From Arcicella sp038230735 (lineage in GTDB: Bacteria > Bacteroidota > Bacteroidia > Cytophagales > Spirosomataceae), in the NCBI GenBank assembly GCA_038230735.1, contig JBBRMR010000009.1, forward strand, positions 31,269 to 95,268: a stretch of DNA of 64,000 nt. The letters are read 5' to 3'. Below the pieces are notes generated by a model that saw only the letters and a program-made list of their open reading frames with translations, did not search any database and was not told the DNA's origin. Within the stretch, counting starts at the first letter, position 1; each line of letters starts with the position of its first letter. This document shows, piece by piece, positions 33,876 through 41,841 of this stretch. Position numbers and translations under genes: made by a program.

Positions 33876-34270
33876 TTTTCAATTCCCCACCTTAAATATA
33901 CTCCCACTCAAAACCTTCAATTGTCCCTCCAAATTCAAAGATTTTACTTGAATCATTTGGTTGGTGGGTAGCGTAATGATGTGGGTACAATGCCTGAAAA
34001 CCAAGTAGTTATACTTTGCCAATTCCCCGATTGAACACTTTAAAACGGTACTCCACAGGTGCTTACTTAAAAAGTAGTCAAACTAAAATTCTTCACAAAA
34101 TTCCAAATCCCATTTTGCGGAATTACTGCCGTTAAACAGCCATTCGTGAAAACCCCTGCGAAGGTTATAGCTCAAAATTTGCCGAAAAAGCTGGAGATGG
34201 ATTGCTTTGTTTTACGCTAAAAAGCTAAATTATTTTTATTATCTTTGAACTATCGTCAAAAGCAAAGAAT

Positions 34271-34390
34271 ATGGAAACTTCAACCAAAACAGAAAGATTT
34301 TATTTCAAGAAGTTCAAGTCATGCAGTGCCAAAAAAATTGTTGCAACAGGTGCCAGCAATACGGTATTTGCCCGTATTGACAAGATATAA
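34271..34390 (+). CDS. Possible 39-residue basic peptide, unknown
   Basis: ATG at 34271 opens METSTKTERFYFKKFKSCSA, continuing to IDKI and TAA. A -7-like TATCTTTG sits at 34240-34247, about 24 bases before it. No family is recognised. It lies in a region full of decayed genes and may be the beginning of one of them. Confidence 0.25.
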   Translation: METSTKTERFYFKKFKSCSAKKIVATGASNTVFARIDKI

Positions 34391-34550
34391 CCCTAAAAAA
34401 CTAAATCATTTGTCTTGAAAACCTTTGACAGAAGAAGAGTATCGAAAAGCTCCTAAAATGTCGAGAAAGTAATATGAATTTATTATTTGATACCAGTTTA
34501 CAACTGATACTGATTTCGACTATATACTCGCTGAGATATTCTCAAAGCAA

Positions 34551-34771
34551 CAATTCCGAGTTCGCTCGCCATGACGGCAATTCCAACCAATCGAAACGGC
34601 TCATTTGGCTGCCAGCATTGCTCACCTCGGTAATATTTCTTACGTTTTTACTGTTTGGAAAGAACCTCACAATTTGACCCGACCAAAGAAGTTTTTGTGG
34701 GCGATAAAGAAGCGAATGTCATGCTTACCCACAAGTATAGAGCACCATTTGCTGTGCCTGATAAAGTATAA
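34551..34771 (+). pseudogene. Remnant of a Gfo/Idh/MocA family oxidoreductase C-terminus
   Basis: Reading FRVRSP, stop, RQFQPIETAHLAASIAHLGNISY in one frame, then after a frame change FDPTKEVFVGDKEANVML, THKYRAPFAVPDKV and TAA. This matches the typical C-terminus of secreted Gfo/Idh/MocA oxidoreductases of Bacteroidetes (ETAHR...CHLGNIS, then FVGDKEAN.ML...Y..P..VP). At least one stop and one frameshift interrupt it, and nothing of the N-terminal Rossmann domain was found upstream, so the gene is dead. Confidence 0.7.
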
Positions 34772-34780
34772 TTTGAAAAT

Positions 34781-34812
34781 AAACTTTATAGGTTTTGAAA
34801 CCTATGAAGTTT
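34781..34812. repeat. Imperfect palindrome of the aaacctataaggttt type
   Basis: aaactttataggtttt faces gaaacctatgaagttt with two mismatches. It is related to the perfect 32-base palindrome at 44092-44123. Confidence 0.5.
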
Positions 34813-34855
34813 TAATTTTTTATAAAACGTCTCATAATGTTGTCTGTGAAGATAC

Positions 34856-35000
34856 CATAGCCGTCAGGTTACGGTCAAAAATTAGCAGAAATGTAGAGAT
34901 AAGGCATTGCCTTGACTAATCTCCGTCTGTTTTTACCAACAATTTGGACGTTAATTAGACAAGGCAGTGGCTTGTCTCTACGTTACCCTAACGGCTATGG
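34856..35000. repeat. Nested inverted repeat, about 145 bp
   Basis: The outer arms ccatagccgtcaggttacg (34856-34874) and 34981-35000 are inverted copies with two or three differences. The inner arms 34892-34919 (tgtagagataaggcattgcc...) and 34954-34982 (...ggcttgtctctacg) are also inverted copies. Paired short palindromes around a spacer again look like a REPIN. Confidence 0.6.
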
Positions 35001-35030
35001 TGAAGACACAGACTACGGCGGTTGATTATA

Positions 35031-35073
35031 CAAAATGCCGATTAAGAATTTGTAATTCTCAATCGGTATTTTG
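35031..35073 (-). terminator. Terminator of the RND efflux operon
   Basis: 35031-35050 pairs with 35054-35073 at 18 of 20 positions; core ccgattaagaatt. It lies 23 bases after the stop codon of the outer-membrane factor gene. Confidence 0.5.
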
Positions 35074-35095
35074 CATAAATAAAGGCTATTTCAAA

Positions 35096-36520
35096 TCAAT
35101 TCCAACCACCCCCAAGAGCTTTATACGTATTCACCAAAGCATTCATTTGTTTCATACGAATTTCAATCAATTCCATTCTTGATTCCAACACATCCCGTTG
35201 CGTTAATAAAACTTCCATATAGTCCGCCCTTGCTGATTTGAATAATTTTAAGGAAATTTCCGTGGATTGCGTAAGTGCTTGAACTTGATTATTTTTCATG
35301 TCATAATTCTTCGTCAAATTATCCGTATTTGATAATTGATTTGCCACCTCAATATAAGCATTCAAAATGGTTTTTTCATAGTCATAAACCGCTTGAATTT
35401 GCTTGGCATTGGCATTTTTATACATCGCAGTTATCGCATTTTTATTAATTAAAGGACCCATTAAATCACCCGCTATTGACGACATAATTGACTCTGGAAT
35501 GTGAGCCAACAATAAGGGATTAAACGACTTAAAACCCAATGCCGCACCAAGCCGCAGAGAAGGATAGAAATTAGCTTTGGCAACGGTTATATCCAATTTT
35601 GCTGCCTCTAATTTTAATTCTGCTTGTCTAATATCAGGACGCATCTCCAATAATTGAGCGGGAATACCCGTGTAAACTTTATTAGGCATCAATTCATTAA
35701 AACGCTCTGAACTCCTTTGAATATGTTGCGGAAATCTACCCAACAAAAAGTTAATTTTATTTTCAGTAATGGTAATTTTTTGCTGAATATCGTATTGAAG
35801 ACTTTGGGTTTTATAAACCTCCGCCTCAAACCTCCGAACTGCCAATTCTGTTACTTTTGCCGCATCTTTTTCTTGCTTAATGATTGATAGAGCATTCGTA
35901 AGAATCACAATGTTCTTTTTGATAATATCCAACTGATTATCAAGAGCCATCAATTCATTGTAGGAATTGGCAATCTCGGCAACGATATTGGTTACCAAGA
36001 AATTTTTCCCCTCTACCGAAGCTAAATAATTAGTAACTGCCACTTTACGAGCATTGCGGAGTTTATGCCAAATATCCACTTCCCAGCTCGCAAAAGCCCC
36101 AAAATAGGTATTGGGTAGAATTTCGGGCGTTCTGACATCAGGTTTAATCTCGGTGATGTCATCGCTGGCACCTTGACTGGTATATCTCGAAACTTTTTCT
36201 ACGCCTGCTCCGCCTCCCAAGGTTACGAAGGGTAAATATTCCCCTTTTCTGGCTTGAATTTCATTGCGGGACATTTCAATTTCTTGTAAAGTAATATTCA
36301 ACTCCTGATTATTACGCAAAGCCGTATCAATCAATCCCAACAAATTTGGGTCGGTGAAATATTGCTTCCAAATGGTCTTTGCCGTGTTGGTACTGTCCTG
36401 ATTGTTATTGAAACGTTCAGGAACAGCCTTATTTTCAGTTTTATTAATCAGAACCAACGATTTTGGCATACAGGATGCCATTGTTAATAATATTCCGAAT
36501 ATTGCTAACTTATTTTTCAT
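35096..36520 (-). CDS. RND efflux outer-membrane factor (OprM/NodT family lipoprotein)
   Basis: 474 residues from ATG 36520; an ATG at 36535 would overlap the upstream gene by 11 bases. A lipoprotein signal LTMASC anchors it. TolC-like repeated helical hairpins are visible: WEVDIWHKLRNARKVA, LAVRRFEAEVYKTQSL, MRPDIRQAELKLEAAKLDI, ANFYPSLRLGAALGF. The end is near ARADYMEVLLTQRDVLESRM. It forms the outer-membrane exit duct for the pump encoded just upstream. The third gene of the operon adaptor, permease, outer-membrane factor. Confidence 0.9.
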   Translation of the reverse strand: MKNKLAIFGILLTMASCMPKSLVLINKTENKAVPERFNNNQDSTNTAKTIWKQYFTDPNLLGLIDTALRNNQELNITLQEIEMSRNEIQARKGEYLPFVTLGGGAGVEKVSRYTSQGASDDITEIKPDVRTPEILPNTYFGAFASWEVDIWHKLRNARKVAVTNYLASVEGKNFLVTNIVAEIANSYNELMALDNQLDIIKKNIVILTNALSIIKQEKDAAKVTELAVRRFEAEVYKTQSLQYDIQQKITITENKINFLLGRFPQHIQRSSERFNELMPNKVYTGIPAQLLEMRPDIRQAELKLEAAKLDITVAKANFYPSLRLGAALGFKSFNPLLLAHIPESIMSSIAGDLMGPLINKNAITAMYKNANAKQIQAVYDYEKTILNAYIEVANQLSNTDNLTKNYDMKNNQVQALTQSTEISLKLFKSARADYMEVLLTQRDVLESRMELIEIRMKQMNALVNTYKALGGGWN

Positions 36521-36524
36521 GCTT

Positions 36525-39500
36525 TTATTTTTCATATACTGGTTGTGGAAAAGAATCTATTGCATGAACGAAGTTTTCGGTCAAAGGATCGCCCTCTTCA
36601 TCTTTAATTAGGTTTCGACCATCGGCTAATTTGGCAAATATGTAGTATAATCCAGGGATGATAATAACGCCAAAAATGGTTCCGAAAAGCATACCACCCA
36701 AAGCACAAGCCCCAATTGTGTGATTACCGATTGCTCCCGCACCACTTGCCGTAATTAGGGGAATCAATCCTGCCACAAAAGCGAATGAAGTCATTAAGAT
36801 AGGGCGAAAACGAACTCTGGCACCTTCAATGGCGGCATCCAAAATGGTTTCTCCTTGTTGGCGTTTCTGCACGGCAAATTCCACGATTAATACGGCATTT
36901 TTACCTAATAGACCAACTAACATAATCAGTCCGATTTGGGCATAAATATTATTTTCTAATCCCATCAATTTCAACAATAAAAACGAACCAAACACCCCTA
37001 CTGGTAGCGATAGTACTACTGAAAAAGGAAGAATGAAACTTTCATATTGGGCAGCTAACACAAAGTAAACGAATGCCAATACAATCAAGAATACGTAAAG
37101 GGCTTCATTTCCACGACTGGCTTCGTCATAAGAGAGTCCTTCAAAAGCAATATCGTACCCTTTTGGTAGTGTTTTTGCAGCAACTTCTCGGATGGATTGT
37201 ATCGCATCGGCATTGGTAAATCCTTTGGCAGGAAGTCCTTGAATAGCCGCTGAATTGTATAAATTAAAACGGGTGATTTCATTGGGACCTTGACCCTTTT
37301 TAAGGGTCATAAATGATGAATAAGGCACCATTTCTCCCGCTTCGTTTTTAACATAAAGATTTAAAAGGTCAGTGGGAAGTCTTCTAAAAGCGGGGTCAGA
37401 TTGGACATATACTTTGAAAAACTGATTGAATTTAGTAAATCCTTGTTCATACGTACTACCAATCAAAATATTGAGGTTATCCATCGCCTTACCGATTGAT
37501 ACGCCTTTTTGCATGGCTAACTTATTGTCAATTTCAAGTTCATACTGTGGATAATTTGCCGCAAAGAAGGTGAATAAGCCCGTGAGTTCTTTACGTTTAC
37601 CCAAATTAGCCATAAATTCCTTGTTGATTTTATCAAATTCACGATAGTCAGTATCGGTTGTTTTATCCAGTAAACGCATGGAGAAACCGCCCGAAGTACC
37701 AAATCCAGGAATGGCTGGTGGTTCAAAGAATTCAACCGTAGCCCCCAAATTTTTCGATTTCTCTTCCAATTCTTCCATGATTTCCTTCACGTTTTTATCA
37801 CGGTCTCCCCAAGTTTTAAGGTTGATAAGACACGTTCCCGCATTGGAACCACGACCTTCCGTCATAATCTCGTAACCCGCCAAAGAAGATACCGATTCTA
37901 TTCCCTTTACTTCCTCACAAATCTTTTGAAGCCGTTGAGAAACCTCATTGGTTTTTTCAAGGGTTGAGCCTGGTGGCGTTTGGATGATGGCGTAAATGGT
38001 GCTCTGGTCTTCGTTGGGGATAAATCCTACGGGTAAGATTTTATTGATAAAGACAATTGCTACACAGAAAAGGATTAATATACCAAAAGTTAGCACTCGT
38101 CGGCTCACAATCATTTTCAACAGACTCACATATCTTCCCGTGAGTTTGTTGAATCCTTCGTTGAATTTATCAAGAGCTTTGGTTAGAAAATTTTTCTTCT
38201 GTTGATGTCCATAGTGATTTTTCAACAATATGGCACATAAAACAGGGGTCAGGGTCAAGGCAGTTATCGCTGAAATGACGATTGAACTCGCCATCGTAAT
38301 GGAAAATTGTCGATAAAAAGTACCCACGGGTCCCGACATAAATGAAATAGGAAGGAATACCGAAACCATAACCGCCGTGATGGCGATAATGGCTCCACTA
38401 ATCTCTTCAAGCACTTTTTTTACCGCATTATAAGGCGTTATATTATGGTCTTCCTCAAATTTGGCATGGACGGCTTCCACCACCACAATCGCATTATCAA
38501 CCACAATTCCGATTGCCAATACCAAGGCAAAAAGCGTAATTAAGTTGATGGATATACCAAAAAATTGAATCACGAAAAACGCTCCAATCAAAGATACGGG
38601 AACCGCCAAAATCGGGATTAATGTAGAACGCCAATCGCCCAAAAATAAGAAAACCACTAAGGCTACTAAGATGAAAGCATCCCTCAAAGTATCAATTACT
38701 TGGTCAATAGAGGCATCCAAGAAATTAGACACATCATAACTGATTTTATAGTCCACCCCTGGCGGAAAAGACTGTTTCATGATGTCCAGCTTTGCTTTTA
38801 CCTCTTTAATTACATCCGTGGCATTACTGCCAAAGTTTTGCCGCAATACGAGAGCCGCCGAAGGTTTACCGTCCAGATTAGAATAAATATCAAAAAATTC
38901 ACTACCCAACTCAACCCTGCCAATATCCTTTAAATGGATACTTTCCCCTTGGGCGTTGGCTCTGATAATAATATCTTCATACTCTTTCGGGTCGCTGTAT
39001 CTTCCTTTATAGGTAAGCACGTATTCAAGTGATTGGGCGGCGATTCCCGAACTTTGACCAATCCGTCCTGGGCGACCAATAATACTTTGCTCGCCAATGG
39101 ATTTCATCACTTCTTCCGAAGAAATACTGTAAGCACGCATTCGTTCTGGATTTAACCAAACCCGCATGGCATACCTCCGACTACCCAATATTTGAGCCCT
39201 CGCAACGCCTTTTGTTCGCTGCAATTCAGGAATCATTTTAACGGTGGCGTAGTTGAACAAGAACTTTTCATCAATACTTTTTTCCTTGGAATAGAGATTG
39301 ACATACATCAACATACTGGGTTGAACGGGTGAAATGATAACCCCTTCCCGCTGCACTAATTCGGGCAAAAGTGGCATAACTTGGTCCACCCTTGTTTTTA
39401 CTCGGATAACGGCAACGTTTGGGTCAGTGCCAGGTTCAAAAATAATCCTCAGCGTTGCTTCCCCCGCACTGGTTGCATCGGTGGCGATATATCGCATATC

Positions 39501-39719
39501 CTGCACTCCGTTAATTGCCTGTTCCAAGGTAATCAGCGTTGATTTGACTAATACATCGGCACTTGCCCCAGGATAGGCAATGAATATATTAACGGTTGTT
39601 GGGGCAATGTCAGGGAACTGGGAAATGGGTAATTTCGTGATTGCCAACAAACCCACAAAGACAATCATGACGGAAATCACAATGGCAAATACGGGTCTGC
39701 GGATGAATTGATTAAACAT
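36525..39719 (-). CDS. RND efflux permease (HAE1/AcrB family)
   Basis: 1064 residues, the usual length. Twelve transmembrane helices with two large periplasmic loops. MFNQFIRRPVFAIVISVMIV start, QFPDIAPTTVNI, the TM4 proton-relay region GIVVDNAIVVVEAV (Asp), FLPISFMSGPVGTFYRQFS and GLLGKNAVLIVEFA in the second half are all intact. It pumps hydrophobic or amphiphilic compounds, drugs or lipids out of the cell using the proton gradient. The sequence does not reveal the substrate; the heavy-metal-specific motif was not seen. It sits 139 bases after the adaptor gene. Confidence 0.93.
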   Translation of the reverse strand: MFNQFIRRPVFAIVISVMIVFVGLLAITKLPISQFPDIAPTTVNIFIAYPGASADVLVKSTLITLEQAINGVQDMRYIATDATSAGEATLRIIFEPGTDPNVAVIRVKTRVDQVMPLLPELVQREGVIISPVQPSMLMYVNLYSKEKSIDEKFLFNYATVKMIPELQRTKGVARAQILGSRRYAMRVWLNPERMRAYSISSEEVMKSIGEQSIIGRPGRIGQSSGIAAQSLEYVLTYKGRYSDPKEYEDIIIRANAQGESIHLKDIGRVELGSEFFDIYSNLDGKPSAALVLRQNFGSNATDVIKEVKAKLDIMKQSFPPGVDYKISYDVSNFLDASIDQVIDTLRDAFILVALVVFLFLGDWRSTLIPILAVPVSLIGAFFVIQFFGISINLITLFALVLAIGIVVDNAIVVVEAVHAKFEEDHNITPYNAVKKVLEEISGAIIAITAVMVSVFLPISFMSGPVGTFYRQFSITMASSIVISAITALTLTPVLCAILLKNHYGHQQKKNFLTKALDKFNEGFNKLTGRYVSLLKMIVSRRVLTFGILILFCVAIVFINKILPVGFIPNEDQSTIYAIIQTPPGSTLEKTNEVSQRLQKICEEVKGIESVSSLAGYEIMTEGRGSNAGTCLINLKTWGDRDKNVKEIMEELEEKSKNLGATVEFFEPPAIPGFGTSGGFSMRLLDKTTDTDYREFDKINKEFMANLGKRKELTGLFTFFAANYPQYELEIDNKLAMQKGVSIGKAMDNLNILIGSTYEQGFTKFNQFFKVYVQSDPAFRRLPTDLLNLYVKNEAGEMVPYSSFMTLKKGQGPNEITRFNLYNSAAIQGLPAKGFTNADAIQSIREVAAKTLPKGYDIAFEGLSYDEASRGNEALYVFLIVLAFVYFVLAAQYESFILPFSVVLSLPVGVFGSFLLLKLMGLENNIYAQIGLIMLVGLLGKNAVLIVEFAVQKRQQGETILDAAIEGARVRFRPILMTSFAFVAGLIPLITASGAGAIGNHTIGACALGGMLFGTIFGVIIIPGLYYIFAKLADGRNLIKDEEGDPLTENFVHAIDSFPQPVYEK

Positions 39720-39743
39720 ATCTTTTTATTTTTTTATTTAGAG

Positions 39744-39776
39744 AAGGAAGCCTTCGCTTGAAGCGAAGGCTTCCTT
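39744..39776. repeat. Perfect palindrome between adaptor and permease genes
   Basis: aaggaagccttcgctt (39744-39759) and its exact reverse complement (39761-39776) with a single-base centre. A shorter relative with gaaggcttcg arms lies at 52332-52358. It lies in the middle of the operon and could reduce or stabilise the downstream mRNA. Confidence 0.7.
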
Positions 39777-39858
39777 AATCAAAGCTTTATTTTATTATAA
39801 ATTATTAATTATCAACGGGTTACTACCGAACATCGAGCATCGAAAAACGAACAACTAT

Positions 39859-40944
39859 CTATTCAGCATACAAACTCAAATTTGATATAACAGATTCGGG
39901 TTGTAGGAATTTGTACTTTATTTTTTGTTTTTCATTTACCTGACGTAAGCCTTCCAACAGAATTTTATCATCCTTTTTTAGACCACTCTGAACAACAAAT
40001 ATGTTTGGAAGCTCGGCGGCAATCTTAATTTCTCTCGACTGAACCACATTGTTTTTGTCCACCACATAAACATACTTCTTTTCCAAAACCTCAAAAGTAG
40101 TTTTTTGCGGAATCATTAATGCTGACTTTAAAGGTTGCTTAATCACAATACTCCCCGTTTCTCCATGTCTCAAAAGTCCTTCTGGATTGGGGAAAGTGGC
40201 TCGGAAAGCGATGTTTCCCGTTTCATTATTAAAATCTGCCTCCACGGTTTGAACAATACCACCAAACTTAAACATCTGATTATTTGCCATCAAAAGTTTT
40301 ACATTCAACATATCTTCTTTATTCTGATGGGTTTTAATATTCAAATATTCGGCTTCTGGTACGTTGAAATAAACCCACATTTTGCTGTTGTCCGACATCG
40401 TTGTTAATAAATCTCCTTCATTGACAAAACTCCCGAGTCTTACCTGAAAATGATCCATAATGCCACTAAATGGGGCTTTTATGGACGTAAAACTCAAATG
40501 AACTTGGGCAATTGACATTTCAGCTTTTGCTTTATTTAATTTTGCTTTCGCCAAAGCCAATTCATTTTTTGAAACAATATTACTATCAGCGAGTGATTTC
40601 GTATTGAGATATTCTCTTTCAACGAAGTTTACTTCTGCCTCCGCTTTATTGAACTCTGCGTTGTACATAGCGGGCATAATTTGAAACATTAACTGCCCTT
40701 GTTTTACGTATTTACCTTCATCCACATATATTTTTTGCAAGTACCCTTTTTCCAAAGCCCTCAGTTCTATGTGTTGAATGGCGTGAATTTGACATACGTA
40801 GTTAGCCAAAATCGTGGTGTCTTTCGTTAGAGGACTGGTAACAAGGAATGTAACTTCTTCTTGTTTTTCTTCCTTTTTTGATTCACAACTGGTATTGCAC
40901 AACATCGTTGCACCCACAACCAACAGGATGAAAATTTTTCTCAT
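39859..40944 (-). CDS. RND efflux periplasmic adaptor (membrane fusion protein)
   Basis: 361 residues with a lipoprotein signal (GATMLCNTSC). Features are the barrel-sandwich half-motifs ELRALEKGYLQKIYVDEGKYV and FTSIKAPFSGIMDHFQVRLGSFVNEGD, a helical hairpin between them, then a beta-barrel domain (VYFNVPEAEYLNIK) and a membrane-proximal domain (LIPQKTTFEVLEKKYVYVV). It links inner-membrane pump and outer-membrane duct. It is the first gene of the operon; 490 bases of non-coding sequence lie upstream. Confidence 0.9.
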   Translation of the reverse strand: MRKIFILLVVGATMLCNTSCESKKEEKQEEVTFLVTSPLTKDTTILANYVCQIHAIQHIELRALEKGYLQKIYVDEGKYVKQGQLMFQIMPAMYNAEFNKAEAEVNFVEREYLNTKSLADSNIVSKNELALAKAKLNKAKAEMSIAQVHLSFTSIKAPFSGIMDHFQVRLGSFVNEGDLLTTMSDNSKMWVYFNVPEAEYLNIKTHQNKEDMLNVKLLMANNQMFKFGGIVQTVEADFNNETGNIAFRATFPNPEGLLRHGETGSIVIKQPLKSALMIPQKTTFEVLEKKYVYVVDKNNVVQSREIKIAAELPNIFVVQSGLKKDDKILLEGLRQVNEKQKIKYKFLQPESVISNLSLYAE

Positions 40945-41431
40945 GATAAAGTTTGATTAATAAAAAATGAAATTCAGCCCTAACAAAAAGTGTGGCTTAT
41001 TGACTGAAAAATATAAAAATTGCTTATCGAATAATAAGACGGAAATAAAATTGAAGTGTAATAATTTAAAATTCATGTAAAAAATAATTACGTACAATAA
41101 GATTATTTTCGAAGCATTTGGGGATTTACAAAATCACCTTTAAAAAGGATACTTTGAAAATTATACCGAATGAGTTTTTGAAGTAATTTTTTCAGTAAAG
41201 TTTAAATCCATTATGTCTATTTACTGTATCTTCTTCTATTATTTATATAATATCTTTTTTATATGATAAACTCCATCAATTTAATTTGTAACCACATAGA
41301 GAGGATAAGCAGATTAGGTTTTTAAAATATTCCCTAAAAAACCTAAGTTTCTATCCTAACCTATATGGTTAAGAATTTTTTTCATAGTTTTGCGTTAGTT
41401 ATAAAATTATAACCAACGCAAAACTATTTTT
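40945..41431. other. Divergent intergenic region, AT-rich
   Basis: About 490 bases between the efflux operon (left) and the small membrane protein/SulP genes (right). The only clear structure is the 44-base palindrome at 41384-41427. No open frame with protein-like character was seen. It probably holds the control region of both operons. Confidence 0.5.
41384..41427. promoter_or_regulatory. 44-base palindrome with opposed -7-like elements
   Basis: atagttttgcgttagttataa (41384-41404) and its inverted copy (41407-41427) differ at one position and are separated by two bases. TAGTTTTG in the left arm (41385-41392) points right, and the mirror copy in the right arm points left. A T7 run follows. 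It could be an operator with face-to-face promoters or a hairpin element. Confidence 0.5.
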
Positions 41432-41731
41432 TTGTTACGTCAAGCAATCATATTATTCATCTTTTTTGCCTTCACCTTTTCCACGATTGAAGAGTTGGTG
41501 AAACTTTGTTTTGACAAGATTGAGTGTGCCCAAGAACTTATCGATTTAGACGATTCTGAATCGGATGACTTTGAAAAAGATGCTGATTTAGACAAAATTT
41601 TTCAAGGTAACACTCATTTTCATTTCCAAGAAATATTCATTTCTCCAAAACTTTCATTTATTCTAAATCACGCCCAAAACTGCTACAAACAGGTAATTTA
41701 CTCCATTATTTGCCCCCCTCCTGAAGTATAA
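41432..41731 (+). CDS. Small exported/membrane-anchored acidic protein, unknown
   Basis: 99 residues from a TTG, the only start in frame. A hydrophobic N-terminal segment (AIILFIFFAFTFST) is followed by a very acidic stretch (LIDLDDSESDDFEKDADLD) and a C-terminus ending SIICPPPEV. I do not recognise the family. Short proteins of this layout occur upstream of membrane transporters in Bacteroidetes. It may be cotranscribed with the SulP gene 110 bases downstream. The unusual start lowers confidence. Confidence 0.5.
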   Translation: MLRQAIILFIFFAFTFSTIEELVKLCFDKIECAQELIDLDDSESDDFEKDADLDKIFQGNTHFHFQEIFISPKLSFILNHAQNCYKQVIYSIICPPPEV

Positions 41732-41841
41732 TTTTCTTTTCTTCATTAACCCTACTAAGGGTTGTTTCGACTTGAAGTATGTAATTCCGAAAATTATGTA
41801 CTATCTACCTTTTTTTGTGAATCATTCATAAAAATCTTATC

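Larger units (their letters stand above)
33876..35095. other. Gene-poor region with decayed coding remnants and repeats
   Basis: About 1.2 kb without an intact known gene. Both strands carry protein-like fragments with stops and frame changes. On the minus strand near 33900-34010 there is a frame reading LPTNQMIQVKSLNLEG, and on the plus strand the oxidoreductase remnant described separately. Nested inverted repeats fill 34781-35000, and a terminator for the efflux operon lies at 35031-35073. It looks like a former insertion or cluster under decay. Confidence 0.6.

Noticed and set aside
34474..34919. Two plus-strand frames (67 and 104 codons) as genes
   Set aside because: They run across the remnant of the Gfo/Idh/MocA gene in mixed frames; parts match that family only after frame changes, so they are artefacts of decay.
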